A stretch of 64,000 nucleotides of DNA from Stieleria mannarensis (GCF_014154935.1 NZ_JACEHH010000001.1:62001-126000); one strand, 5' to 3'; numbered from the stretch's first letter, positions 26,384-35,540 are shown. Notes: generated from the letters alone by a model not told the origin. Numbers and translations: made by a program.

Positions 26384-27043
26384 TCAATCTCCCTTGCGAC
26401 GCAACAGTTTTGATAGCACATCCAACCGATGTTGCGACGATTCGGTCCGTCGATTCAATCGCCGAAGGTACTCGTATTCATCGACCAGGATGCGTTCGAA
26501 TTCGGGTTCCCAACGCCGGACCAATAGCGGGCCGAATAACAACGCCGCATCGCGATCGACCGATTTGTAGGCCGGGTCGGGGCAGTTGCCGTTGCGCTGA
26601 AACCGCAGGATCACATAGCGGAGGCGTCCGATCACCAGCTGCTCGTCGACTAGATGAAACCCACTCCGCAACGCCCAATCCCGAACGGCTTCGGGACGGC
26701 GATTGGATTGCAAAACCAGATCCGCCGGAACCCGGTCGGGATGCGACTGGAGGATTCGCGTGATCAGTTCCCCGCCCATGCCGCAGATGCTTAAGCTGTC
26801 CGCTTCATCCGGATTCAAACCGGCCAGCCCGTCGGCCAGGCGAACGTCGGCGTTCAATCCGGTCAGCGTCGAGCGTGAATTGTCGAAAGGACGTTGATTC
26901 ACTTCGATCGCGATGCCTCGCTGGATGCGACCGGCCGTCAGCAACGCCTTGAGCAGGTGCCCGTGGTCGGATCCGATGTCGGCGTGCACGGTGCTGCGAA
27001 TCTGTACCGCCACCGCTTTCAGGCGGTCATCCAGTTTCGGCAT
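26384..27043 (-). CDS. trmK: tRNA (adenine22-N1)-methyltransferase TrmK family protein
   Basis: 219 residues. The SAM-binding Rossmann motifs are ADIGSDHGHL (motif I), AIEVNQRPF (motif II), VRLADGLAGL and the family-defining ICGMGGELITRIL, followed by LQSNRRPEAVRDW. TrmK methylates N1 of A22 in class-II tRNAs. The C-terminal helical part is shortened compared with Bacillus TrmK (about 235 aa). It sits 4 bp after the alpha/beta hydrolase gene and is probably co-transcribed with it. Confidence 0.85.
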   Translation of the reverse strand: MPKLDDRLKAVAVQIRSTVHADIGSDHGHLLKALLTAGRIQRGIAIEVNQRPFDNSRSTLTGLNADVRLADGLAGLNPDEADSLSICGMGGELITRILQSHPDRVPADLVLQSNRRPEAVRDWALRSGFHLVDEQLVIGRLRYVILRFQRNGNCPDPAYKSVDRDAALLFGPLLVRRWEPEFERILVDEYEYLRRLNRRTESSQHRLDVLSKLLRRKGD

Positions 27044-27047
27044 CGCG

Positions 27048-28106
27048 TCACTTTCCGCTCTGCTGATCAGCGGGCGTCACGCGGATCGAATTGGACCGCT
27101 CGGGATTCCAATCGACGGGGCGGCCCTGCTGTTGCGCGGCCAGCCAATTCAGTGCGGCCTGGTGAACGATTTCGTGGCCGCCGTCAAAGATCGTCAGCCG
27201 CGTCGTTCCAGCGGTTCGCCGAAAAATCGGTCCATGGTCGCCGTACAGCGAATCCGGCATCGCCTCGTTGGACGGCTGCAACGACTCAGGAACCGAGCGT
27301 GTCTGATACATCGCATCGATCGCGTCAACGATGATCCTGGCCTCCGCGGGAACAGCGGCATTGAAGGCATGCATCGAGTGCGTGAATGGGACACTGCCTT
27401 CGCGTCCATCGTTGATGCCATGATTCAGGTCCAGCGGAGGCAGACGATCCGCTTTGGCGATCCAATTCAACGGCGACCGATGCCAGGCGGCGTCACGAAG
27501 GTCTGGCGAGTCGCCCGGTGCGCCACCAAGCACCGCTTCGATCATCGTGGCGTAGCGATCAAACGGTGTTCCCTTGCATTGGCCGTGCCACGCCGCGATA
27601 TCGGAGATTCCACACCAAGCGGACACCCCCGCCCACAACTTTGGCTCACGTGCCGCCATCAACATCGATGCATGTCCGCCACCGGAAACACCGACACAGT
27701 AAATTCGACTCGCATCGATCGAAGTCTCGGACTTGGCGAATTCGACAGCGCTGCGAATATCGGCGACGACAAGGTCCGACCCCATCGCCGGCGGCGTTTT
27801 GTTGATGCCGCGAAAATTCGGATGGAGGAAGGCCCAGCCGGCTTGCTGGCACCAGTTCGCATACTGGGCTTCACCGCCGGCTTGGCGATAGTCGCTGGAC
27901 CAGGTGTGCAATGCGACCAGCAAAGGGACTGGCCGTTCGGACCGGGGAGTCCAAATCAACGTCGGCTGCATCGAATCGTCGCCGTCGGATCGATAGGTCG
28001 CTTCGCGGACGCCCTCGGGGTATCCGGGAACCTGCGCGGCGGCGTGCAAACCAAACGGAACCATCGCGACGGCGATCAGGATGGCAGCATATTTAAAATT
28101 CAACAT
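27048..28106 (-). CDS. Secreted alpha/beta-hydrolase (prolyl oligopeptidase/esterase-like)
   Basis: 352 residues with a Sec signal peptide (MLNFKYAAILIAVAMVPFG, cleavage after AAA). The alpha/beta-hydrolase fold is shown by LLVALHTW, the oxyanion-side HPNFRG and the nucleophile elbow GVSGGG (Ser141). A candidate acid lies in NHGINDGREG and the catalytic His in FDGGHEI. This pattern fits S9-type or acetyl-xylan-esterase-like enzymes acting on peptides or plant/algal esters in the periplasm. Substrate unknown. Confidence 0.83.
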   Translation of the reverse strand: MLNFKYAAILIAVAMVPFGLHAAAQVPGYPEGVREATYRSDGDDSMQPTLIWTPRSERPVPLLVALHTWSSDYRQAGGEAQYANWCQQAGWAFLHPNFRGINKTPPAMGSDLVVADIRSAVEFAKSETSIDASRIYCVGVSGGGHASMLMAAREPKLWAGVSAWCGISDIAAWHGQCKGTPFDRYATMIEAVLGGAPGDSPDLRDAAWHRSPLNWIAKADRLPPLDLNHGINDGREGSVPFTHSMHAFNAAVPAEARIIVDAIDAMYQTRSVPESLQPSNEAMPDSLYGDHGPIFRRTAGTTRLTIFDGGHEIVHQAALNWLAAQQQGRPVDWNPERSNSIRVTPADQQSGK

Positions 28107-28203
28107 TAAGACAGTGGGGCTCCGGGCCGTGTAAACTGCAGGTCACGCCATGGTGTCGGCTTGCGATTGCCGCCAGAATCACTTTTAAGTTCAACGTTTG
28201 GAT

Positions 28204-28764
28204 ATGCTACACCGTTCAGCCCGATTCATGTCCCTGGCATTGATTTTTCTGGGATCGATTTCGTTTGCAAACGATCCGATCGACGTCTGGCCCAGGCCGG
28301 GTGGGTGAAGACCGCGCAAAGACGCAAGGCCGCAAAGAAGTCAGGTTGGGTCGGGCGAAAATCAGCGTCCCAACGTCGTGATGATCATCGTCGATGATTT
28401 GAACGACTTGCCGCTCTCTCCGGACGGAAAGCCGCGGATCAAGACGCCGAACACGCAACGCATCCGGATCAGCTCTCACGTCCGCGTGCAAGGCAACCGC
28501 GTGGTGGGAACGCTCGCGAACGTGCCGCCGGCGCAATCCAATTTAGAAGGCAATGCGGTTCCATTTGATTCCGGGAATTGGAATCGCTATCGCATCCGCG
28601 TGGTCGATGGGCGTTGCCGCGTTTGGATCAATCACCGATTGCACAGTGACGTGGTCAAGACATCCGATAAGGACGTCGGGGTGATCGGTTTTGATTTCCC
28701 CGGAGTTGACGAGCCCACGCTCAGCGTGAGAGCGTCTCGCGTGCGAAGGCTGACGTTCAATTAA
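28204..28764 (+). pseudogene. Composite relic: sulfatase N-terminus, inserted repeat, DUF1080/LamG-like C-terminus
   Basis: The ATG at 28204 starts a signal peptide (MLHRSARFMSLALIFLGSIS) that stops at a TGA near 28306. A sulfatase start then resumes in another frame as PNVVMIIVDDLNDLPLSPDG (about 28365-28430) with KPRIKTPN. After about 90 bp the frame switches directly into a glycan-hydrolase/lectin-type beta-sandwich tail (WNRYRIRVVDGRCRVWING-like, GVIGFDFPG) ending at 28764. Between the two sulfatase pieces lies an A/G-rich insertion of about 35 bp (GCGCAAAGACGCAAGGCCGC). No sulfatase Cys-x-Pro-x-Arg site remains. It is therefore the fused ends of two neighbouring genes after a deletion. 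Confidence 0.75.
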
Positions 28765-28802
28765 CGCTCGCTGTGTGCGGGGGACAAGCAAATGTCGGGC
28801 AG

Positions 28803-30053
28803 CTAACGTGGCAAGTCTCTCGCTTCGGCGTAGGGGCGTCGTGAGAGTGCGGCTTCGCCGACGCGTTGGATGGCCAGGATGAAGGCGGCGGTCCGCAGGT
28901 CGACGTCGCGTTGCTTGGCCACCGCGGCCACGGATTCACAGGCCTTCCGCATGTGGCTGGACAGCTCGTGTCGGATCCGCCCCAGTTCCCACTGGAACTG
29001 TTGGATGTTCTGTGCCCATTCGAAATAGCTGACCGTCACGCCGCCGGCGTTGGCCAGGATGTCGGGGACGACCAGGATGCCGCGGCGGCGAAAGGTCTCG
29101 TCGGCTTCCGGCATGGTCGGTGAATTGGCCGCTTCGATGATGATGCTCGCTCGGACGTCTTCGGCGTTGTCTTTGGTCAGCACGTCGCCGAGTGCGGCGG
29201 GGACCAGCACGTCCGCGTCCCACGTCAATACGTCGTCGCTGTTGAATGCGTCACCGCCGGGAAACCCGGCGACGCTGCCACGCTGGGCGGTCCACGCAGC
29301 CAACTGGTCAACATCCAGTCCTTCTTTGTTACAAACGCCGCCGGCGTGGTCCCCGACCGCGACAATCTTGGCGCCCACTTCGGCCATCGTCCGTGCTGCA
29401 TGACTGCCGACGTTTCCGAAACCCTGCAACGCGACGGTCACCTCCGAGATCGATTTGTTTTGCCGGCGGAGCATCTCCTCCAGCACGATCGTCACGCCGC
29501 GGCCGGTCGCCTCCTCGCGGCCTTCGGATCCGAACAGGTGCAACGGCTTGCCCGTGACCACTCCGGGCGAGAAGCCTTGGTACTTGGAGTATTCGTCCAT
29601 GATCCAGCCCATGATTTTGGCGTTCGTGTTGACGTCCGGGGCGGGGATGTCGATCGTCGGACCGATGACCTCCTTGATTTGGCCGACGAAGGTCCGCGTG
29701 ATCTCATTCAGCTCACGTTCGCTCAAGTCGCTCGGGTCACAATTGATACCGCCTTTCGCTCCCCCGTAAGGAACGCCCACCACCGCGGTTTTCCAGGTCA
29801 TCAGATTCGCCAACGCCGTCGCTTCGTCTTCATCGACCGACGGATGGTAACGCAGTCCGCCCTTCATCGGCCCGCGGACCCGGCTGTGTTGGACACGGTA
29901 GCCGGTGTGCTTGATCAGCTTGCCTTCGTCACTCTCGGTGACCAAACCGACTTTGACGATCCGCAGCGGGCAGAGCAGGATGTCACGCACCCGGTCGGAA
30001 AGGCCCAAGACATTGGCGGCATGGCGAAAATAGGCGCGGCTTTCTTCTAACAT
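28803..30053 (-). CDS. gdhA: Glutamate dehydrogenase (Glu/Leu/Phe/Val dehydrogenase family)
   Basis: 416 residues, a normal size for the hexameric small GDH class. The substrate site is clear: PMKGGLRYHP, the catalytic Lys100 in VPYGGAKGGI, and PAPDVNTN. The nucleotide fold has ALQGFGNVGSHAA with an acidic residue after the second strand (AVGDHAG), and the C-terminal side carries the family signature AANSPTMPEA and DILANAGGVTVSYFEW. It interconverts glutamate and 2-oxoglutarate plus ammonium. Cofactor preference (NAD versus NADP) is not decided here. Monocistronic. Confidence 0.95.
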   Translation of the reverse strand: MLEESRAYFRHAANVLGLSDRVRDILLCPLRIVKVGLVTESDEGKLIKHTGYRVQHSRVRGPMKGGLRYHPSVDEDEATALANLMTWKTAVVGVPYGGAKGGINCDPSDLSERELNEITRTFVGQIKEVIGPTIDIPAPDVNTNAKIMGWIMDEYSKYQGFSPGVVTGKPLHLFGSEGREEATGRGVTIVLEEMLRRQNKSISEVTVALQGFGNVGSHAARTMAEVGAKIVAVGDHAGGVCNKEGLDVDQLAAWTAQRGSVAGFPGGDAFNSDDVLTWDADVLVPAALGDVLTKDNAEDVRASIIIEAANSPTMPEADETFRRRGILVVPDILANAGGVTVSYFEWAQNIQQFQWELGRIRHELSSHMRKACESVAAVAKQRDVDLRTAAFILAIQRVGEAALSRRPYAEARDLPR

Positions 30054-30356
30054 CGAAACGGTCCCGAGGAGTGATACGCGGTGGTTGCCCTTTTAGTCTA
30101 TTCACTTTGGGCGAGCGAGAATGACCTTTCGACACCGCATGGGCTGGCGATTCACACAACCGTTCGTGACTGTTTGCGTGACGTTGTGGTGGCGGAGCGG
30201 TTGGGGAGGAAAGGCAGAATGATTCGGGGCAGAATGATGCCAGTGGAGGATCGCCGCCAGCGGTGATATCTGAAGGGCTGGCAAAACGATGGGGCAAAAT
30301 GATGGAGATCGACGCACCATCGTTCTCCCAACTCCCAACTCCCAACTCCCAACTCC
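30054..30356. other. Intergenic region with repeat family D and a heptamer array
   Basis: 303 bp between glutamate dehydrogenase (whose promoter must lie at its left end) and the end of the NagB-LmbE gene. It contains GATTCGGGGCAGAATGATG (30221-30239), a unit with variants at 30212-30224 and 30292-30305 and a second exact copy at 48296-48314. It ends in 4.7 copies of CTCCCAA (30325-30357). No gene is seen. Confidence 0.6.
30221..30239 (+). repeat. Repeat family D, copy 1
   Basis: The 19-bp unit GATTCGGGGCAGAATGATG is identical to the sequence at 48296-48314. Here it is embedded in related shorter units (GGCAGAATGATT, GGGGCAAAATGATGG), suggesting a degraded dispersed repeat. Confidence 0.6.
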
Positions 30357-30357
30357 C
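30325..30357. repeat. CTCCCAA heptamer array
   Basis: 4.7 uninterrupted copies of CTCCCAA, ending on the stop codon of the NagB-LmbE gene. A slippage-prone microsatellite-like tract that could change the 3' untranslated region. Confidence 0.8.
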
Positions 30358-32291
30358 TACCCCGCATCAAACCCTTTCCAGCGGACAAAGCCTTCGATGG
30401 CTTGGTACTGGGCCAGCCCCAATTGATCGTAGATCTGTGCGGTTTGAGCGTTCCGTGCTTCGGCGCGTTGCCAGAACTCGCGCGCGTCCGAACCTGGGAA
30501 CAGGGCACGGTCTTTTTGCGATTCGTGTTTGAAGATCGCGTCGCGTTTGCGGTCGACTTCTTGGGGGCTGAGCGGCACGGCCATTTCGATTTCGTGCGGC
30601 GCCCATTCCTGCCAGGCACCGCGATAGAGCCAGACGGCGGTCGAGGCGAACCAGTCGTCGTGGCGACATTCTTCGCAGGCGGCAAAGATGACGTCTAGGC
30701 AAGTGCGGTGGGTTCCGTGCGGGTCACTCAGGTCACCGGCGGCGTAGATTTGGTGCGGCTGCACTTGTCGCAGCAGGTCGACCGTGATTTGAGTGTCTCG
30801 CTCGCCGATCGGCTTTTTACGCACCGTTCCGGTTTCGTAGAACGGCAGGTCCAGGTAGTGCAGGTGTTCGTCGCGCACGCCGCAGACGCGTGCCCCCGCG
30901 GTCGCTTCGCCACGTCGGATCAGCCCTTTTAGTCGTTGGACTTCGTTGATGTCGATGCTGCCGGAGGCTTTGTCGCGGATGGCACGAATCATCATCTCGG
31001 TCAGACGCTGGATGTCGTCGTTAAGCACCTCGAATTCACGGCAGAAATCGGCGGCGAATTCCGCGAACCGCAACGCGTCTCCGTCGAAGACGGCCAGATT
31101 ACCGGAGGTTTGGTAGGCGACGTGGATTTCATGCCCCTGGCCGGCCAACCGTGTCAGCGTGCCACCCATCGAGATCACGTCGTCGTCGGGGTGTGGCGAA
31201 AACAGGATGATGCGTTTGGGGAACACCGTCTCGGGCGTGTCCGGTTTGCCGGCCGGCCAGCCCGTGATCGTGTTTTGCAAATGGCGAAACACGCTCAGAT
31301 TGATTTCGTAGGCCGTTCCGTATTCGGCCAACAGACCTTGCAAACCGTTGGCGTTGTAATCGGCGTCGGTCAACATCAGCACGGGCTTTTGGACCGATTG
31401 CGAAAGCGCGATCACGGCTCGGCGGACCATCACGTCGTCCCAGAAAACTTCGCCGACCAACCAGGGCGATCGGATTTCGGTCAAATTCGCCGCGGCGGCT
31501 GAATCGAGAAAGAATTCGACGTCGTCATGTTGCTGCAGAAACGTCGCCGGAACCGCCGGCGCGATTTCGCCTTCGACCGATCGGGCGACGATCGACGCTT
31601 TGCCTTCGCCGAAGGCCAGCAAGATGATCCGTCGCGCATCCAAGATCGTCCCGACACCCATCGTGATCGCTCGCCGCGGCACGTTTTCGACGCCGAAGAA
31701 ATTGCTGGCCGCATCGATCCGCGTCATGGCATCGAGTGTGATCGGCCGCGTGCGCGAATCGGTGCCCGAACCGGGTTCGTTGAAACCGATATGCCCGGTG
31801 CGTCCGATACCCAGGATCAGCATGTCGATGCCGCCCAGTTCGGCGATCTCGTTCTCGAACTTCAGGCAATACTCCGACAGCTCGTCCTGGGGCGTCGTGC
31901 CGTCGGGGATGTGGATTTGATCTCGCGGCAGGTCGATGTGATCGAACAGGTGTTCGTTCATGAATCGCACGTGGCTTTGCAGCGATTCCGGCCCCATCGG
32001 CAGGAATTCATCGAGCACAAAGACGGCCACGTTGGCAAACGAGAGGCCTTGTTCGCGGTGCATTCGGACCATCGCGGAGTAGACGTTCACGACGCTCGAT
32101 CCGGTCGCCAGTCCGAGCACACAGGTGCGTCCCTCGGCGGCGCGGCTGCGAACGAGCGTGGCGATCTCGAGCGCCGCGGCTTCGCTGGCATTGCTCGCTT
32201 CGGGAAAGACTCGATAGGGGATCGATGACGTGGTCGCCGCGTGCGAATACGCCTTCAGTTTGCGTCTATCTCTTCTCATGCTGTCGTTCAT
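30357..32291 (-). CDS. Glucosamine-6-phosphate deaminase-like domain fused to PIG-L/LmbE deacetylase domain
   Basis: 644 residues from ATG 32291. Residues about 25-300 form a NagB-type isomerase/deaminase fold: GLATGSS (phosphate loop), VLDEF and GIGRTGHIGFNEPGSG. The last is notable because Thr165 replaces the catalytic Asp141 of E. coli NagB, while the ring-opening His167 and Glu172 are kept. Residues about 358-620 form a LmbE/PIG-L Zn deacetylase: SPHPDDD (His367, Asp369, Asp370) and SDPHGTH (His524). Similar two-domain proteins are known in Bacteroidetes and planctomycetes and are usually annotated nagB. It probably acts on amino-sugar phosphates. The start overlaps the end of the ROK gene by 26 bp, so the two are coupled; a second ATG at 32279 is possible. 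Confidence 0.85.
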   Translation of the reverse strand: MNDSMRRDRRKLKAYSHAATTSSIPYRVFPEASNASEAAALEIATLVRSRAAEGRTCVLGLATGSSVVNVYSAMVRMHREQGLSFANVAVFVLDEFLPMGPESLQSHVRFMNEHLFDHIDLPRDQIHIPDGTTPQDELSEYCLKFENEIAELGGIDMLILGIGRTGHIGFNEPGSGTDSRTRPITLDAMTRIDAASNFFGVENVPRRAITMGVGTILDARRIILLAFGEGKASIVARSVEGEIAPAVPATFLQQHDDVEFFLDSAAAANLTEIRSPWLVGEVFWDDVMVRRAVIALSQSVQKPVLMLTDADYNANGLQGLLAEYGTAYEINLSVFRHLQNTITGWPAGKPDTPETVFPKRIILFSPHPDDDVISMGGTLTRLAGQGHEIHVAYQTSGNLAVFDGDALRFAEFAADFCREFEVLNDDIQRLTEMMIRAIRDKASGSIDINEVQRLKGLIRRGEATAGARVCGVRDEHLHYLDLPFYETGTVRKKPIGERDTQITVDLLRQVQPHQIYAAGDLSDPHGTHRTCLDVIFAACEECRHDDWFASTAVWLYRGAWQEWAPHEIEMAVPLSPQEVDRKRDAIFKHESQKDRALFPGSDAREFWQRAEARNAQTAQIYDQLGLAQYQAIEGFVRWKGFDAG

Positions 32292-33312
32292 TGCTGCAGT
32301 TTGGATGATCGTGCCCTGCCAGTTGTCTTGCATGCTGTGCCGCGCCGAGCATTCCGGCGTCATTGCCCAACGTGGCGAAATCGATTTCCAGGGTCGATCC
32401 GGTTTGGACGAGTGACAAACGGGCCATTTCGTCATGGATCGTTTTCAGGAATCGCTTGCCGGTTTGTGTCCGGTTGCCGCCGAAATTGACCGCGCCGCCG
32501 AGCAGCACGACCGAGGGGTCGGCGATCTGGGCCAGCATGGCGATCGCCTGGCCGAGGTGCACGCCGGTCCGGCGAACGGTTTCAATCGCGATCGCATCGC
32601 CCGATTCGGCCGCATCGGAGATGGCTTCCGGCGTCAGGTCGGCGGTATCGCGAAGCGCCGACGGTTGGTCGGATTGTTCGAGTTGTTCGACGGCGGTTTG
32701 GACGATCCCCGCGGCGCCGGCGTAGGCTTCCAAGTGTCCGTCACGCCCGCATCCGCAGCGCCGCGCGTCGGGACCATGATCGATGGTGACGTGTCCGATT
32801 TCGCCGCCACAGCCGTGGCTGCCGTTGATCGGTCGTCCGGCGACGATGATGCCGCCACCGATCCCCGTCCCCAGCGTTAAAAACGACAGGGAATCCGTGC
32901 GGTGCCGGCCGAAGCTGGATTCACCGAGCGCCGCGGCGTTGGCATCGTTGATCACCGCCACGGGCTTTTCAAAGACGCGGGCCAGTTCCTGATGGAATCC
33001 GATGCCGTGCCAGGAATGCAGGTTGGCCGTTTCCATCAACGTGGCCGTCGCTTCGTCGATCACCCCGGCCATGGCCAGTCCGACCGACTGCAAATCGTCA
33101 AACGTCGCATCATTCTGACGCAACGCTTCGATCACAAACTCTCGCGCCTGGCGAAAAACGTCCCTGGGTTCTTCACAATGGGCGGTAGAGATTTGGTCGC
33201 GGGCAACCACTTCGTCGCCGTACAACAATCCCAGCTTGACCGAAGTGCCGCCGAGGTCGATTCCCATGACGAATGACGGGGGAGCGTCGGTACGGTTTTC
33301 GTCTGAATTCAT
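32266..33312 (-). CDS. ROK-family sugar kinase (glucokinase-like)
   Basis: 348 residues from ATG 33312. The ATP-binding phosphate-1 motif MGIDLGGTSVKLGL, the catalytic Asp in VINDANAAALGE, the Gly-rich TLGTGIGGGII, and the ROK zinc cluster CGCGRDGHLEAYAG are all present. ROK kinases phosphorylate glucose, N-acetylglucosamine or N-acetylmannosamine. The coupled downstream NagB-LmbE gene favours an amino-sugar substrate. In-frame codons upstream (to 33387) overlap the previous gene's 3' end and were not used as the start. No DNA-binding N-terminus is present, so it is a kinase and not a ROK repressor. Confidence 0.88.
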   Translation of the reverse strand: MNSDENRTDAPPSFVMGIDLGGTSVKLGLLYGDEVVARDQISTAHCEEPRDVFRQAREFVIEALRQNDATFDDLQSVGLAMAGVIDEATATLMETANLHSWHGIGFHQELARVFEKPVAVINDANAAALGESSFGRHRTDSLSFLTLGTGIGGGIIVAGRPINGSHGCGGEIGHVTIDHGPDARRCGCGRDGHLEAYAGAAGIVQTAVEQLEQSDQPSALRDTADLTPEAISDAAESGDAIAIETVRRTGVHLGQAIAMLAQIADPSVVLLGGAVNFGGNRTQTGKRFLKTIHDEMARLSLVQTGSTLEIDFATLGNDAGMLGAAQHARQLAGHDHPNCSNERQHEKR

Positions 33313-33371
33313 CTTCGGTTGCAATCGGCTAGGCGAACATTCATCGGGCATGGAGATCACCGGGCTTGCCA

Positions 33372-34700
33372 TCAATCGGCGATACAAAACAGGTGGTTCT
33401 CCCCGCGGATGAACAACTCATCGCCGGACGGCGCCGGAGTCGCGTCGACCGTTTCGCCGAGCGAATTGGACGCCACGATCTGTAATTTCGGGTCGTCCTT
33501 GATCACGACGGTCGTGCCGCTGCGGCCGGTCAAGTAGACGTGTCCGCCGGCGGCCATCGGTGACGCGTACGTTCGACTGATTCCGGGCAACCGGACGGCT
33601 TGGTAATACGGTTTTCCCGTCGCCGCATCCAGGCAACTCAGGTTGGCCGATTTGCCTTTATGGAAATACAGTCGCCCACCGCTCAGCAATGGGGACGCGA
33701 TATCCGGTGTGTCGCGGTGAATCGTCCACACCACGCGGTCGGTGCCTTCGATGTCGCCTCGGCCGTCGGGGCGGAACGCACCGAGGAACGAACCCTGGTA
33801 ACCGCTTCCGACGAACACCAATCCGTCGCCGGCGACCGCCGAGGCGACCGGGCGCGTCGTTTGACCGCCACAGCGCCAAAGTTCTTCACCAGTTTTCAGA
33901 TCATAACTACGGGCAAAGTTTTGGCCATTCATGACGATTTGTTTTTTGCCGGCCACATCGATCACCAGCGGCGTGGCCCAGCAGGACGGTTCGTCACGCC
34001 CGGTCTTCCAAATCGTCTCGCCGGTCGATTTGTCGAGCGCGTAGATCGCCGATTCGCCTTCGTGATCCCAAGGAACGATGATCATGTCCCCGTGCAGCGT
34101 CGGTGAACTGCCTTCGCCGAACCCGCTCCGCGTCTGCATCTTGCCGAAATCATCGCGTTTCCATTTCAGTTCCCCGTCCATCGTGTAGCAATACAGCCCG
34201 CGGGAACCGAAGTGCGCATAGACGTGCGCGCCATCGGTGCAGGGAGATGCCGACGCAAATCCATTGGTCGCATGGGTTTCCTGGTGGGGAATCGCAGTCA
34301 CGGCCGTCTGTTCCCAAAGTTGCCGACCGGTTTGGCGGTCAAAGCAGAGGACTTGAAAGTCCAATTTAGGCAACCCCGGTGCCGAGCCGCGTTGAAATTG
34401 GTTGCGATTCTGGGGGGCTCGGGCCGGCGGCGGCGTCCCCGCACCAACCGTGACGGCGGTGACCACGAACACGCGGTCGTCCCAGATCACCGGTGATCCC
34501 GAACCGCGCCCGGGAATCGGCACCTTCCATTTCACGTTCTCCGTGGCCGACCAGCGCGTCGGCGGATTTCCGCTGGTGGCGGCTCCGTTGCCGGTCGGAC
34601 CGCGCCAGTGAGCCCAGTGGTCGGCGCAGGCGAGATTCCCGGGCGTGGTCAATGCCAACGCAACCACCAGCGAGAGGGCGGGCGAAAGTTTGCAAAGCAT
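33372..34700 (-). CDS. Exported PQQ-repeat beta-propeller protein
   Basis: 442 residues from ATG 34700, starting with a signal peptide (MLCKLSPALSLVVALALTTPG, cleavage near ACA). At least six propeller blades are visible, each with a variant of the PQQ motif (A-x-D-x-x-T-G-x-x-W): CFDRQTGRQLWEQ, ALDKSTGETIWKTG, DLKTGEELWRCGG, CLDAATGKPYYQ. Such proteins act as outer-compartment scaffolds or dehydrogenase-like enzymes; no catalytic residues can be assigned. It lies 59 bp upstream of the ROK kinase on the same strand, forming an operon PQQ-ROK-NagB/LmbE. Confidence 0.88.
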   Translation of the reverse strand: MLCKLSPALSLVVALALTTPGNLACADHWAHWRGPTGNGAATSGNPPTRWSATENVKWKVPIPGRGSGSPVIWDDRVFVVTAVTVGAGTPPPARAPQNRNQFQRGSAPGLPKLDFQVLCFDRQTGRQLWEQTAVTAIPHQETHATNGFASASPCTDGAHVYAHFGSRGLYCYTMDGELKWKRDDFGKMQTRSGFGEGSSPTLHGDMIIVPWDHEGESAIYALDKSTGETIWKTGRDEPSCWATPLVIDVAGKKQIVMNGQNFARSYDLKTGEELWRCGGQTTRPVASAVAGDGLVFVGSGYQGSFLGAFRPDGRGDIEGTDRVVWTIHRDTPDIASPLLSGGRLYFHKGKSANLSCLDAATGKPYYQAVRLPGISRTYASPMAAGGHVYLTGRSGTTVVIKDDPKLQIVASNSLGETVDATPAPSGDELFIRGENHLFCIAD

Positions 34701-34958
34701 GCGACGTTGTTTGTGAATGGGGGGAAAGGGAACGTGGAAAGCACGACGCACCGAGGGAGGATGAATCCCGCGACCGGTTGCGTCGACGGACGGGCACATT
34801 GTAGCTCGTCCGTCCCGATAGCGTCTCTCGGCCCAAACGCCGTGCACAAAATCTTTGACAGCACCTTGCCGATGCGGCATCCTGGGGGACCCGTCGCGAC
34901 GTTCGGGGCAGCTCATTGGAATCTTCCTACCTCTACCTCGGCGGACAGGGGGCTTGGC

Positions 34959-35456
34959 ATGTTAATCGATCAGACGGAACTCATCCAAAGCACCCCGGTT
35001 TGCGGGGGGCTTCGCCGAGAGACACTGCAGCTGATCCTCAGCCAATCGGAGGAGTTGGACATTCCCGAGGACGCATTTTTCTTTCGCGAAGGCGACGCGG
35101 GGGACTGCCTGTACGTGATCAAATCCGGGACGGCGGTGGTCCAGCGGACCTGGCAGGACAAGACGATCGTGCTGGCGCGGATCGGGCCCGGCGACTGTTT
35201 CGGCGAAATGTCGTTGATCGATTTGCAACGCCGGTTCGCCGCCGTCAAAGCGGAAACCGATTGCAGCGTGATCCGCGTTCCCTACACCGCACTGATGAAA
35301 CTGTGTCAGGTCGATATGGAACAATATGCGATGGTGATGATGAACCTGGGGCGTGAGGTCAGCCGCCGGTTGCGGATTGCCGGCGAGCGGTTGTTTCGCT
35401 ACCAACAAGAACTCGGCCAGCAGTGGTTCGACGAGGAATTGGCGTTTGATGCCTAG
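34959..35456 (+). CDS. Cyclic nucleotide-binding domain protein
   Basis: 165 residues, essentially a single CNMP-binding beta-roll: FFFREGDAGDCLYVIKSG, VLARIGPGDCFGEMSLID (phosphate-binding cassette with the conserved Gly-Glu) and AAVKAETDCSVIRVP. The cassette lacks the usual downstream Arg (R-R-F-A-A instead of R-x-A-S/T), so nucleotide binding may be weak. No helix-turn-helix follows, so this is not a CRP-type regulator. It is probably a regulatory partner subunit. Divergent from the PQQ gene; short G-rich tract before the ATG. Confidence 0.85.
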   Translation: MLIDQTELIQSTPVCGGLRRETLQLILSQSEELDIPEDAFFFREGDAGDCLYVIKSGTAVVQRTWQDKTIVLARIGPGDCFGEMSLIDLQRRFAAVKAETDCSVIRVPYTALMKLCQVDMEQYAMVMMNLGREVSRRLRIAGERLFRYQQELGQQWFDEELAFDA

Positions 35457-35475
35457 CTGGACAGCGGCACTCGAT

Positions 35476-35540
35476 CGCAGCTGCGCTCGATGCGAGCGTG
35501 GAAAACGCCGGAGATCCTCCTTCTGGGGAAGGTAGCTGCG
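35476..35540. repeat. Two-hairpin intergenic repeat (family A), copy 4
   Basis: The most diverged copy: outer arms CGCAGCTG / TAGCTGCG and inner hairpins CGCTC-GATG-CGAGCG and CCTTC-TGGG-GAAGG. Both outer arms changed together relative to the other copies, so pairing is kept. It begins 19 bp after the stop of the cNMP-binding gene. Confidence 0.78.

Noticed and set aside
30325-30357. CTCCCAA array as a possible CRISPR or origin iteron
   Set aside because: The units are 7 bp without spacers and lie at the 3' end of a gene; a simple slippage tract is the plainer explanation.
34608-34958. 5' extension of the cNMP-binding gene frame
   Set aside because: It overlaps the start of the divergent PQQ gene and encodes Arg/Gly-rich sequence; the domain begins just after ATG 34959.
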